Assembly: GCF_028882275.1 (NCBI RefSeq)
Contig: NZ_JARBUT010000003.1
Location: 1 to 64,000, forward strand
Length of the DNA stretch: 64,000 nucleotides
Source of the DNA: Nocardiopsis sp. N85
GTDB taxonomy: Bacteria; Actinomycetota; Actinomycetes; Streptosporangiales; Streptosporangiaceae
Direction: 5' to 3'
How positions within the stretch are numbered: the stretch's first letter is position 1; each line of letters starts with the position of its first letter. Shown here piece after piece: positions 8,680 through 17,307 of the stretch. Below the pieces are notes generated by a model. It did not search any database. It saw nothing but the letters and a program-made list of their open reading frames with translations, and was not told where the DNA came from. The translations under genes were made by a program, and so were the position numbers.

Positions 8680-10449
8680 TTGCCGCTCGTCTACCGCACG
8701 CTCATCGCAGTCCCGGAGGATCATGGGGATCCCATCGCCACCGCGTCGACCGTCCTGTCCCGATGGTTGAGCAAGCGGGGGAACTCGGGAGCGCGGGTGG
8801 ACTTCGGCTCCTCCGGTCGGTACGAGCTGAGCAACCGGTCACGGGCCCTGGTGGTGCGGCACGACAACCCCGAGGAGGGACTGTCCTTCCTCCGGCTGAC
8901 CACCGAATCCGACAAGCCCGACGGGGTATGGCGGACGGCCGTCACCGTGGTCGTCGACCCCGAGCTGTCGCCCTGGCGGTACCTGTGGCTGGACATGACG
9001 GTCGACGCCGGGGGCGCCACCGAGCAGCCCCGGCTCGACATCATGCCGCCCGAGGCGGCCCGCATGCTGCTGGACGCGCTGCCCGCGCACGACGGGACCC
9101 ACCGGGTCCCCTCGGGCCCGGTCATCGTGCGCGGCCGTGACGACGCCCTCATGGACGTGCTGGTCTCCGCGATCCGCGACCCCGAACGCCGGCTCGCCGT
9201 CCTGGCCACCGGATCCCCCGGGGACGTCACCGTCGCCGACTGGCGCACCGCCATGGCCGCGACCCTGTCCCGATGCACCGGGATGTGCACGGTGTACGTA
9301 CTGGACTCCGCCGCCCAGGACCGGGTCGTGGACCTGCTCCCGTCGGGCATGGACATCCCCGCGGGCGGGGTGCGCACCTTCTTACCGGGGATCGAGGGCG
9401 ATCCGTCCCGGCATCCGAGGATGAGCTCGACCACCCTGGACACCGCCCGCGAAGGGGAGCGCATCCGCAACTGGGTGGGGGCCGCGCTGTCCCGTCGGGT
9501 CCGGGAGAACGCCCTGGAGATCGCGCTGCCCGACCCGCTCCCTGCGGTGGACGCCCTGCTCTCGGAGGAGACCGAGGACCTGCGCACGGCTCCGAGCCCG
9601 CAGACCGCCGTCTCCCCGGGCGTGAGCACGCGCCCTCCGACCTCCGGCCCCGACCCCTCGTCGGCCGCCGGGCTCGCCGCCCTCCAGGAGCGCGAGGCCC
9701 TCGAACTCCAGATGCAGCGGTTGAGGGACGAGATCACCCGCTTGAACGACCGGATCGGCGAACTCTCCGAGGAACGAAGGGAACTGCTCGCCGAGACCAC
9801 CGACCTCACCGAGGAACTCGACGAGACCCACGGGCAGGTGCGCGCCGCCCGTTACGAGGTCCGGTGGCTGCGCGAACAGGCGCGCGTGGCCGGACAGTTC
9901 CGGCTGGCCGCCGCGCCCGCTCCCCGGGATCCGGCGCACCGTCCGCCCCGGAGCGTGTCCGAGCTGCTGGAGCGGATCACCGACGACACCGCGCTGCCGC
10001 ACCTGTTCTTCACCATCGAGGACCAGACGGTCTACGAGCTCTCCGACAGCCGCAAGGAGTCGCTGTGGGTCACCCGGGCCTGGGAGGCCCTGCTCGCCCT
10101 CAACGACTACGCCCGCTACCAGTTCGACAACCCCGACCGAGGACTCGGGTTCCACTCGTACCTGAAGGAGAACCCGGACGGCTACCAGGTCATCCCGGTC
10201 AAACGGCTGGCGTCGCAGGAGTCCGACCACGTCCGCAACAGGGGCAAGCTCAACGAGAAACGGATCTTCCGGGTGCCCGAGGACGTCGACCCCCACGGGC
10301 GGGTGCCCATGTACGCGCACATCAAGCTGGACATCGAGTACGGCATCTGTCCGCGGTTGTACTTCTACCCCCACCTGGGTCCGGGGACCACCAACCGGGT
10401 GTACGTCGGTTACCTGGGCCGTCATCTGCCGGTGCAGCAGTCCAACTGA
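8680..10449 (+). CDS. Uncharacterised coiled-coil protein with a conserved-looking C-terminal domain; contains a TTA codon
   Basis: Not recognised. Start taken as TTG 8680, preceded by GGGAG six bases upstream. Seen: 589 aa. Residues 1-300 form a mixed alpha/beta region without known motifs. About 300-330 is a Pro/Ser linker. About 330-405 is a strong Glu/Arg/Leu coiled coil. About 425-589 is a compact domain ending PRLYFYPH ... YVGYLGRHLP, whose basic and aromatic strands recall RelE/ParE-like small ribonuclease folds (inference, weak). Codon 235 is TTA (9382-9384), in streptomycetes and relatives a mark of bldA control. The next gene starts 22 bp downstream, so an operon is likely. No membrane segments. 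Confidence 0.7.
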   Translation: MPLVYRTLIAVPEDHGDPIATASTVLSRWLSKRGNSGARVDFGSSGRYELSNRSRALVVRHDNPEEGLSFLRLTTESDKPDGVWRTAVTVVVDPELSPWRYLWLDMTVDAGGATEQPRLDIMPPEAARMLLDALPAHDGTHRVPSGPVIVRGRDDALMDVLVSAIRDPERRLAVLATGSPGDVTVADWRTAMAATLSRCTGMCTVYVLDSAAQDRVVDLLPSGMDIPAGGVRTFLPGIEGDPSRHPRMSSTTLDTAREGERIRNWVGAALSRRVRENALEIALPDPLPAVDALLSEETEDLRTAPSPQTAVSPGVSTRPPTSGPDPSSAAGLAALQEREALELQMQRLRDEITRLNDRIGELSEERRELLAETTDLTEELDETHGQVRAARYEVRWLREQARVAGQFRLAAAPAPRDPAHRPPRSVSELLERITDDTALPHLFFTIEDQTVYELSDSRKESLWVTRAWEALLALNDYARYQFDNPDRGLGFHSYLKENPDGYQVIPVKRLASQESDHVRNRGKLNEKRIFRVPEDVDPHGRVPMYAHIKLDIEYGICPRLYFYPHLGPGTTNRVYVGYLGRHLPVQQSN

Positions 10450-10471
10450 CCGCGCGTACCCTGGGGCCGTG

Positions 10472-11365
10472 ATGGGAACGAGCATCGGGGCCGTCGAGGT
10501 GTCGGCGGAGCGGGAATGGCGCGCGCGGGCGCGCCGCCACGAGGAGCGGGTGGACGCGTTGACCGCCGACCACCTCCGGCGTCGCCGTGAGGGCGTGCGC
10601 CATCCCGTCGAGGACTTCCTGTTCACCTACTACAACTTCAAGCCGGCCCGGTTGCGGCGCTGGCACCCGGGCGCGGGCACGGTCCTGGCCGGCGAGGGCG
10701 CCCGGGAGCTGCTGTCGGAGCGGTTCACGGTCGAGACCCCCGAGGGGGTCGGCCTGGACGTCGAGGCGTTCCTGGCGGCCCGACCCGTGGTCGACTTCGT
10801 GGAGCGGTTGTTGTCGGCGGTCGCCGACCGGCCCGCCCACCTGGGCTGTTTCGGGTTGCACGAGTGGGCGATGGTGTACCGGGCCGGTGAGGTGCGCCAC
10901 GGGCAGGTGCCGTTGCGGCTCGGACACGAGGGGACCGACCGGGTCGTGGAGTCGCACCGGATCCGGTGCTCGCACTTCGACGCGTTCCGGTTCTTCACCG
11001 AGGACGCGCGACCGCTCAACACGTTGCGGCCGACCAGGGAGGCACAGGTCGACCTGGACCAGCCGGGGTGCCTGCACGCGGGCATGGACCTGTACAAGTG
11101 GGCGTACAAACTGTCCCCGGCGGTGCCCTCGGAGCTGGTGGTGGACTGCTTCGAGCTGGCCCGGGAGATCAGGGAGCTGGACATGCGGGCCTCGCCCTAC
11201 GACCTGCGGGCGTGGGGGTACGAGCCGGTGCGCATCGAGACCGCCGAGGGCAAGGCCGCGTACATGAGCGCCCAGGAGGGGTTCGCCGGGCGCGGCGCCG
11301 TGTTGCGGGAGCGGCTGCTCGGGGTGTGCCGGCTGTTGCGGGAGAACGCGACGTCAGGACGGTAG
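10472..11365 (+). CDS. Conserved actinobacterial protein commonly annotated 3-methyladenine DNA glycosylase
   Basis: From memory of the family, proteins with the block HPVEDFLFTYYNFKPARLRRWHPG carry the label 3-methyladenine DNA glycosylase in actinobacterial genomes; that label is by transfer and I see no helix-hairpin-helix or AlkA-type motif that proves it. Seen: 297 aa, soluble, rich in His, Arg and aromatic residues; conserved-looking stretches HEWAMVY, RCSHFDAFRFF and GCLHAGMDLYKWAYKLSP. GTG 10469 is an equally possible start. It lies 22 bp after the coiled-coil gene, likely one transcript, and its 3' end overlaps the converging DCC gene by 12 bp. If the name is right, the role is base-excision repair of alkylated DNA. 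Confidence 0.65.
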   Translation: MGTSIGAVEVSAEREWRARARRHEERVDALTADHLRRRREGVRHPVEDFLFTYYNFKPARLRRWHPGAGTVLAGEGARELLSERFTVETPEGVGLDVEAFLAARPVVDFVERLLSAVADRPAHLGCFGLHEWAMVYRAGEVRHGQVPLRLGHEGTDRVVESHRIRCSHFDAFRFFTEDARPLNTLRPTREAQVDLDQPGCLHAGMDLYKWAYKLSPAVPSELVVDCFELAREIRELDMRASPYDLRAWGYEPVRIETAEGKAAYMSAQEGFAGRGAVLRERLLGVCRLLRENATSGR

Positions 11366-11716
11366 GGCGCAGGAAGCGCTTCCGCCGGGCAGGCGGTACC
11401 GGTTGGCGGCCACCCAGTGGTAGGCGCGGCGGTTGATCGCGCGCAGCAGCGGCAGCCGCATGAGCCGGCCCACGGGACGCACCAGCGGACGGGCGTGCAG
11501 GAGGACCTCGGCGACGGCGTCGCCACCGCGGAACCGGCGACCGTCCGGGTAGACCACCCAGGCGGCCTCGTCGGTCTGCTCGGGGGTGAGCCCCACCGAG
11601 TCGAGGTCGAAGTCCTGCCAGGCGACGAACTCCGTACGCGAGCGCAGGCGGTCCCGGGCGAAGGCGACGGCCCGTTTGCAGAAGCCGCAGTCGTCGTCGT
11701 ACAAGAACGTTCCCAT
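11354..11716 (-). CDS. DCC family thiol-disulfide oxidoreductase-like protein (DUF393)
   Basis: Small thioredoxin-fold protein of the DCC1-like family, thought to act in thiol-disulfide exchange; physiological partners unknown. Seen: 120 aa, start ATG 11716; the N-terminal signature YDDDCGFC with its CxxC pair at about residues 7-14; basic C-terminal helix region PLLRAINRRAYHWVAANRYRLPG typical of the family. Its 3' end overlaps the converging gene by 12 bp. No signal peptide. Confidence 0.8.
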   Translation of the reverse strand: MGTFLYDDDCGFCKRAVAFARDRLRSRTEFVAWQDFDLDSVGLTPEQTDEAAWVVYPDGRRFRGGDAVAEVLLHARPLVRPVGRLMRLPLLRAINRRAYHWVAANRYRLPGGSASCALPS

Positions 11717-11761
11717 ACCGCGGGCCTACCCGGGACGGGAGCGGTCAAGCGGGATACGCGA

Positions 11762-11793
11762 GAGGGGTGCGCCACTGTCGTGGCGCACCCCTC
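11762..11793. terminator. Terminator hairpin after the LAxTG gene
   Basis: Perfect 14-bp arms 11762-11775 and 11780-11793 with loop TGTC, 12 bp beyond the stop of the surface-protein gene on the - strand. Confidence 0.75.
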
Positions 11794-11805
11794 GGGAACG
11801 GACCC

Positions 11806-12600
11806 CTACTCGGCCTTGCGCTTGCGGCTGAAGTAGAGGGCGGCTCCGCCGCCACCGGCGGCGGCGAGGCCGGCCGCGACGAGGCCGGCGATGGCCGAAC
11901 CGGTCAGGGCCAGGCTCGGCCCGTTCTCGGAGGGGGCCGGGGACTCGCCCGGCTTCTCACCCTCGGGGGCGGTGGGGGTCGCCGGAACGGTCGGCTCCTC
12001 GGTCTCCGGGGCGGAGGGGTCGTCCGTGGGCGGCACGGTCGGCTCCTCGGTCTCGGGAGGTGCCGTGGGCTCACCGGTGGGCTCGCCGGTGGGCTCCTCG
12101 GTGGGCTCGCCGACGGGCGGGGTGGAGGGCTCCGGGGTGGGCTCCGGAGCCTCGGTCTTCTCGCAGACGACCTTGAACACCTTGTGCTTGGCGGCGTTGC
12201 CCTTCTGGCCCTCGAAGGTCCACTCCAGGCGGTAGTGACCGTTGTCGATCCTGAGCAGGTCCGTGCTGCCGGCGCCTTCCCCGTCCAGGTCGAGTTCGCC
12301 CTCCAGGACGAGTTCACGGGAGGAGGGGGAGCCGCCCTGGGTGAGGATCTGCCAGGTCACTTCCTGGGCCGGGTCGAACCCGGAGCCGACGACCTGGAAC
12401 TCGCAGACCTTGGGCTCGTTGCGATTGTCCTCTTCCGGGGTCTCCGGGGAGTGGATCTTCACGGTGCCGTTGTCGCCGGGAGGGGCGAAGGGCAGGGCCG
12501 CGAAGGCGGGCGCCGCGGCTCCGAGTGCGAGTCCGGCGGTGAGCACGGAGGCGGCGATGATGCGGGTGCCCAGGGCACCTACGCGATATTCGGGGGACAA
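11806..12600 (-). CDS. Sortase-anchored (LAxTG) surface protein with Pro/Glu/Thr stalk
   Basis: Exported cell-wall protein. Start chosen as TTG 12600, because AGGAG sits six bases upstream and the product then begins with a short n-region and a Sec signal peptide ending APAFA; the open frame continues 20 codons upstream without signals. Seen: 264 aa; a folded domain of about 110 residues with two Cys (VCEFQVVG and VFKVVCEK) that could form a disulfide; an acidic stalk of repeated PTEEPT / GEPT / ETEEPTVP units; then LALTG, a hydrophobic Gly/Ala helix and a basic tail RKRKAE. LAxTG is the class-E sortase motif of actinobacteria (family knowledge). No sortase is in the window. Ligand unknown. 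Confidence 0.85.
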   Translation of the reverse strand: MSPEYRVGALGTRIIAASVLTAGLALGAAAPAFAALPFAPPGDNGTVKIHSPETPEEDNRNEPKVCEFQVVGSGFDPAQEVTWQILTQGGSPSSRELVLEGELDLDGEGAGSTDLLRIDNGHYRLEWTFEGQKGNAAKHKVFKVVCEKTEAPEPTPEPSTPPVGEPTEEPTGEPTGEPTAPPETEEPTVPPTDDPSAPETEEPTVPATPTAPEGEKPGESPAPSENGPSLALTGSAIAGLVAAGLAAAGGGGAALYFSRKRKAE

Positions 12601-12969
12601 GAGTCGCTCCTGAGGACATGGAGGTCCTCCGGTAAGCGGGGATACCGGAGATGCAGGACATGCCAAATATAGCTTTTCACGCTGTTGGAAACCTCTTTGC
12701 GCAGGTCACAAAGTTGCACCATAAGAGCGAGCCGAAACTTTTTCGGTCGTCCCCGTTCATCGCCTCACGGGGGCGCGGGGCCCGGGAAGCCTTGCGGCGC
12801 AGGGCTCGGAGCGTCCGCCCGCCGGTGGCCGCGGACGGTCGGGGTGGCCCGGGAACACCGGAGGGGAGGCGCCGGACACCGGTGAAGGAGCGCGTCGACG
12901 GGCCGGACGGGACGGACGCTCGGGCGTCCCGCGGGCGAGTGCGCGTCCGTCGGTGTCCTCGGAGGGGGC
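12601..12969. other. Leader and promoter region of the LAxTG gene
   Basis: Holds the AGGAG ribosome site of the surface-protein gene and an AT-rich island at about 12655-12750, the likely promoter. A small hairpin CCGAAA-CTT-TTTCGG lies at 12732-12746. The part from 12770 to 12969 is GC-rich and shows no gene. Confidence 0.45.
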
Positions 12970-14562
12970 TCACAGGGTGATGGCCAGGCTCCACAGGGCC
13001 AGGGCGCCCAGAGCCGCGGAGAAGAGGACCGACAGGACGAACACCGGGACGTGCAGCCACCGCCACCGTCCCGCTTCCACCGGGACCCGGCGCAGGTGCC
13101 GGGCGCCCACGACCAGGGCGGCGGCGACCGTGCCGACGCCCACGGCCCACACCGTCATGGGGACGGTGACCCAATCCCCCTGGGTCTGGGCGGTGGCCGC
13201 CCAGGCGACCGCGCCCAGGGACAGGGAGACGATCCGCAGCCGGTCGATGGGCCGCCCGGTGATCAGGGTGCGGCGGCGCAGCACGAGGGAGAGCAGGAGC
13301 AGCGGCGGGACCAGGGCCATCACGCAGGTGAGGGCCGCCGAGAGGGCCACCATGACCGAGGGCGGGCCCTCCAGCGGCCGGGGGTCGTCCCGCAGCAGTT
13401 CCACGCCCAGGGTGACCGCGTCCAGGGTCAGGCTGCCCGACATCACGACGACCGCCTCGGTGTCGGTGAAGGCCGCGATGGTGTTGCTGCCCAGGGTGCC
13501 GCCGGTGTGCAGGCGGACCGCGCCCAGCTCGGGGTCCTCGACGATGATCCAGCCCAACCCCTGGTCGAACGAGGAGGAGTGCAGACCGCGGTCGTCCTCC
13601 TCCGGTGCCGGGACCTCGGTGCCCTCCGCCGCGAAGGAGACGTCCCGGTACACCGGTTCCAGGGCGCTCATGCCCGGAGCGGTCCCGTCGATGACGGCGG
13701 CCAGGAAGCGGGCGAGGTCGTCCGGGGTGCTCCAGGTGGCCACCCCCGCGGGCGCGTAGTCGGTGTTGTGCCAGGGCTCGGTCGGGTGCCCCGGGGCGAT
13801 GTGGGGCGGAGCCCCGCCCTCCGGGACGCCGGAGACGATGACCGTGTCGTCCATGCCGAGGGGGTCGAGCACCCGTTCCCGGACCGTCTCCTCATAGGAT
13901 TCGGCGCCCGCCTCGGCCGCCAGGGCCCGACCCAGGAGCGAGAACCCGAGGTTGGAGTACCCGTGCTCGCCCGGGGTCGCGGCCGAGGTCACGGCCAGCG
14001 CCGACAGCGGGTCGCGGGAGTGCCCGTAGACGTCGGAGAAGACCAGCGAGGGGAGGACGTAGTGCCGGAACAGGTCGTCCGCGGGTGCCGTGGGCAGGCC
14101 GGAGTGGTGGGTGGCCAGGTCCTCCAGGGTCGCGTCGGCGACCCGCGGGTCGAGGATCTCGGCGTCGGGGAAGACCTCGGCGACGGTGCGGTCCACGGAG
14201 GTCTCACCGGTCTCGACCATGTCGGCCAAGGTCATGGCGGTGAAGAGCTTGAAGAGGGAACCGGTCTCGAAGAGGGTGTCCCCGGTCACGGGTGTCTCGC
14301 CGTCGGTGGTGCCTCCGTGGACGTGTTCGAGGGCGGAGGGGTCCCCGGCGGGGAAGCGGACGGCGCTCAGCCCTTGGACCCCGCGGGGGTCGATGAGCTC
14401 GGTCACCTCGTCGACGAAGGCCTCGTCCCCGTCGAACACGGGCGGCGGCGGCGGAGCGTACGGTGCCGCCGACCAGGCGGCCAGGCCGGCCGCCAGGCCC
14501 GTGATCGTGGCGGCGTACAGGACCCGGCGCGGTATGGACGTCTTGGCGATGTGGGGGGTCAT
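12970..14562 (-). CDS. Membrane-bound class C beta-lactamase-like serine hydrolase
   Basis: Penicillin-binding-protein/AmpC-fold hydrolase on the outer face of the membrane; such proteins act as D-Ala-D-Ala carboxypeptidases or esterases, and true beta-lactamase activity is uncertain. Seen: 530 aa from ATG 14562; N-terminal membrane anchor at about 13-33; SxxK motif SLFK at 102-105; second motif GYSNLG; third motif LHTGG; then three or four membrane helices after residue 390 (ALTCVMALVPPLLLLSLVL, SLSLGAVAWAA, TVWAVGVGTVAAALVV, VFVLSVLFSAALGALALW). The C-terminal membrane domain is a recurring actinobacterial fusion. Monocistronic; the next gene is divergent. Confidence 0.82.
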   Translation of the reverse strand: MTPHIAKTSIPRRVLYAATITGLAAGLAAWSAAPYAPPPPPVFDGDEAFVDEVTELIDPRGVQGLSAVRFPAGDPSALEHVHGGTTDGETPVTGDTLFETGSLFKLFTAMTLADMVETGETSVDRTVAEVFPDAEILDPRVADATLEDLATHHSGLPTAPADDLFRHYVLPSLVFSDVYGHSRDPLSALAVTSAATPGEHGYSNLGFSLLGRALAAEAGAESYEETVRERVLDPLGMDDTVIVSGVPEGGAPPHIAPGHPTEPWHNTDYAPAGVATWSTPDDLARFLAAVIDGTAPGMSALEPVYRDVSFAAEGTEVPAPEEDDRGLHSSSFDQGLGWIIVEDPELGAVRLHTGGTLGSNTIAAFTDTEAVVVMSGSLTLDAVTLGVELLRDDPRPLEGPPSVMVALSAALTCVMALVPPLLLLSLVLRRRTLITGRPIDRLRIVSLSLGAVAWAATAQTQGDWVTVPMTVWAVGVGTVAAALVVGARHLRRVPVEAGRWRWLHVPVFVLSVLFSAALGALALWSLAITL

Positions 14563-14756
14563 ACCTCCAGGGTCCCGGCGCCGGACGCGACCGGGTAGTC
14601 ACCGCTGTCATGGGAAAGGTGGGAGATTCGGGGGTCCGCGACATGACGATCGTCATGCCCGATGCTCCCCTCGGGAGGGGACGGTGTCGGCCGCTACACT
14701 CCGGACCGCGCCACATCGTGGCCCCCGTACCCCCGACGACTCTTCGAGGAGTGGTG

Positions 14757-16178
14757 ATGTCCACCCCCGACCCGCGGCTGGTCGCCAGCATGAACGCGGC
14801 CGTGACCGCCTCCCCCGACGACCCGGTGCTGCGGCTGCACCTGGCGGAACTGCTGCTGGAGGCGGGCGACCGGCCGGCGGCGATCTCCCACGTGGCGGCC
14901 GCCCTCCAGCAGGACCCCTCCTCGCCGACGGCGGGCGCGCTGATGGCCCGCGCCCTGGGGGCGCCCGTACCGGCGGCGAACCCGGACCCTCCCACGGGTC
15001 CGGACTCCCCTCCGGGGGCGGTCACGGGGACGCCCCCTCGGGACCGCCGCCCGGACACCGGGGCCCCGGTGTCCCCGTCCGCGCCGCGCACCCCGTCGGG
15101 CCCGCAGGACGCTCCGACCGTGCCCGGGACGCGGGCGGACCGGGCCGCGCCCGTTTCCGGAACGGCGGGGGACGGGACCCCGGACGCGGCGTCGGGGGGC
15201 GACGGGCGCGGACGTCCCGGTGGGACCCCGTCGCGGGACGAGTTCCCCGGGTCGCGCGACGGGCACGACGACGCCGGACCCATGCGCCCCGAGGACTACG
15301 GCTTCACCTCCTCCGACATCACCCTCGATGACGTCGCCGGAATGCACGGCGTCAAGGAGAGGCTGGAGGCCGCGTTCCTGGCGCCCCTGCGCAACGCCGA
15401 GCTGCGCGAGGCGTTCGGCAAGAGTCTGCGCGGCGGCCTGTTGCTCTACGGCCCGCCCGGCTGCGGCAAGACCTTCCTGGCCCGGGGTGTGGCCGGGGAG
15501 ATGGGCGCCGACTTCCTCACCGTCTCGCTGGCCGACATCCTCGACCGGTGGATGGGCAACAGCGAGCGCAACATCCACGCGCTCTTCCGGCGTGCCCGCG
15601 AGTACAGCCCCTGCGTGCTCTTCCTGGACGAACTCGACGCGCTGGGCGGCCGCCGCACGAAGGTCGGCCCGCACATGCGCAACGTCGTCACCCAGCTGCT
15701 CACCGAACTCGACTCGGTGGTCGGGGACAACGAGGGCGTGTTCCTGCTCGCCGCCACCAACCACCCCTGGGACATCGACCCGGCGCTGCGCCGGCCCGGC
15801 CGGTTGGACCGCATGCTGTTCGTGCCGCCGCCCGACGAGGCCGCCCGGGTCGCGATCCTCGCGTCGGGGCTGCGCGACCGCCCCGTGGAGGGTGTGGACA
15901 TCGCCGGGGTGGCCCGCCGCACGGAGGGATTGTCCGGGGCCGACCTGTCCCACCTGTGCGACAGCGCCGCCGAGCGGGCGCTGCTCGCCTCGGCCCGGCT
16001 GGGCCGGGTCCGCCCCATCGGGCAGCCCGACGTCGAACACGCCCTGACGGAGGTACGCCCCTCCACCGGTGACTGGTTCGAGAGCGCCCGCACGGCGGTG
16101 GAGTTCGCCGGCCACGACGACGACTACCGGGAACTGTCCGAGTACCTCGGCAGGCGCCGCCGGTTCGGGAGACGGTGA
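14757..16178 (+). CDS. AAA+ ATPase of the CDC48/FtsH-like type with N-terminal helical (TPR-like) region
   Basis: ATP-driven remodelling protein, target unknown. Start ATG 14757 has GAGGAG just upstream; the frame before it is filler. Seen: 473 aa. Residues 1-60 are helical and TPR-like (DPVLRLHLAELLLEAGDRPAA). About 65-165 is a disordered Pro/Gly linker. The single AAA+ module begins near 180 with DITLDDVAGMHGVKERLEAAF; Walker A GPPGCGKT at 232-239; Walker B FLDELDA with Asp291/Glu292; ATNHPWDIDPALRRPGRLDRM holds the arginine-finger region; a C-terminal helical lid includes LSGADLSHLC. There is no protease domain and no membrane helix. Its stop overlaps the start of the next gene (TGATG), so both are translated together. 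Confidence 0.85.
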   Translation: MSTPDPRLVASMNAAVTASPDDPVLRLHLAELLLEAGDRPAAISHVAAALQQDPSSPTAGALMARALGAPVPAANPDPPTGPDSPPGAVTGTPPRDRRPDTGAPVSPSAPRTPSGPQDAPTVPGTRADRAAPVSGTAGDGTPDAASGGDGRGRPGGTPSRDEFPGSRDGHDDAGPMRPEDYGFTSSDITLDDVAGMHGVKERLEAAFLAPLRNAELREAFGKSLRGGLLLYGPPGCGKTFLARGVAGEMGADFLTVSLADILDRWMGNSERNIHALFRRAREYSPCVLFLDELDALGGRRTKVGPHMRNVVTQLLTELDSVVGDNEGVFLLAATNHPWDIDPALRRPGRLDRMLFVPPPDEAARVAILASGLRDRPVEGVDIAGVARRTEGLSGADLSHLCDSAAERALLASARLGRVRPIGQPDVEHALTEVRPSTGDWFESARTAVEFAGHDDDYRELSEYLGRRRRFGRR

Positions 16179-17257
16179 TGTCCGGCGCCGGCACCCCGCC
16201 CGCGCCGCTGCGACGGGCCGTGGGCCTGTTGGAGGCGAACCGCCCCCGGCAGGCCCTGGAGGCCGTGGAGGAGGAACTGGGCCGGGACCCGGGGTCGGAC
16301 CTGTGCTGGGCCCTCAAGGGCCGCTGTCACCTTCATCTGGATGAGAACGAGGAGGCCCTGGCCGCGCTGTCCCGTGCCCTGGGGCTGGGCGACCGGTCGA
16401 CGGGGCTGTTGACGATGACCTCCACCGCCCTGTCCCGGGTGGGCAGGCCGGAGGAGGCGCTGGAGATCGCCAACGAACTCCTGCGGGCGGAACCGCAGGT
16501 CGCCTCCCACCACCTGCTGGCCGGCCGTGCCATGGCGGAGATCCATCGTGCGGGACATCCCGCCCTCACCGAGTGGAGCCGCAACGCGGCCCTGGCCGCC
16601 CGGACCGCGCGGGGGCTGAACGGACTCGACCCGTGGACGCACTCCATGGCCGGTTACGTGTTCCTCCGGATCGGGGCGCCGCACAGCGCCGAGGAGGCCT
16701 TCCGCACCGCGCTGTCGCTGGACCCACGGGAGGATCAGGCGATCCGGGGGCTGGCCGTCATCGACGCCCACCGCGGTCGGATGCGCCGGGCCGGGCGGCG
16801 CGGCGAGCAGGTGCTGGCCCTGGACCCGGGACAGGCGGACATCCCCCGACTCGTGTACACGGGCGCCCTCCGGCTCTCCCTCCTGGCGAACCTGTGCGCC
16901 GGGGTGGCCCTCCTGCCCGCCGTGCTCTGGGGGAACGTCTTCCACACCGGGGGCCTGTCGGCCGCGGTGTTCGTCCTCGGCGTCCTGGTGTTCGCGGCGC
17001 CGGCCCTGTGGTCGGCGGCGCGCATCGCGACGCTGTCGTCGGCCATGCGTCGACACCTGAGCCGACAGCCCGGGTTCGTCGGGTGGGCGGTGGGCACGGC
17101 CGTGTCGCCGTCGTGCGTGTTCGTCGCGGCCCTGCCGCCCCCGCCCTGGGGTCTGACGGCGATCGCGCTGTTCGTCGGAGGGCTGTTCTGGCAGCGGCAC
17201 CACCGGAATCGGCTCATGGCGGGCATGGAGGCCAGGGAGCGGGCTTCGAGGCCCTGA
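16178..17257 (+). CDS. Tetratricopeptide-repeat membrane protein, partner of the AAA+ ATPase
   Basis: Predicted protein-interaction scaffold anchored in the membrane. ATG 16178 shares one base with the ATPase stop; a GTG one codon earlier is possible. Seen: 359 aa; several TPR units over residues about 5-225 (LEANRPRQALEAVEEEL, ALAALSRALGLG, GRPEEALEIANELLRAEP, SAEEAFRTALSLDP); then two pairs of hydrophobic helices, about 230-275 (SLLANLCAGVALLPAVLW, AAVFVLGVLVFAAPALW) and about 305-345. The soluble TPR part is N-terminal. The coupled gene pair suggests the ATPase is recruited to the membrane by this protein (inference). No known function. Confidence 0.8.
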   Translation: MSGAGTPPAPLRRAVGLLEANRPRQALEAVEEELGRDPGSDLCWALKGRCHLHLDENEEALAALSRALGLGDRSTGLLTMTSTALSRVGRPEEALEIANELLRAEPQVASHHLLAGRAMAEIHRAGHPALTEWSRNAALAARTARGLNGLDPWTHSMAGYVFLRIGAPHSAEEAFRTALSLDPREDQAIRGLAVIDAHRGRMRRAGRRGEQVLALDPGQADIPRLVYTGALRLSLLANLCAGVALLPAVLWGNVFHTGGLSAAVFVLGVLVFAAPALWSAARIATLSSAMRRHLSRQPGFVGWAVGTAVSPSCVFVAALPPPPWGLTAIALFVGGLFWQRHHRNRLMAGMEARERASRP

Positions 17258-17266
17258 GACGGAGAA

Positions 17267-17301
17267 CCGGTGGCGGGCGCGCTCTTCCCGCCCGCCACCG
17301 G
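17267..17301. terminator. Convergent terminator hairpin
   Basis: Perfect 12-bp arms 17267-17278 and 17290-17301 with an 11-nt loop, between the TPR gene (+) and the end of the first ABC operon (-). Confidence 0.72.
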
Positions 17302-17307
17302 CGCGGG

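Noticed and set aside
15446..16093. 215-codon - strand frame inside the AAA+ gene
   Set aside because: Shadow frame; Ser/Arg-rich, and the + strand carries Walker A and B.
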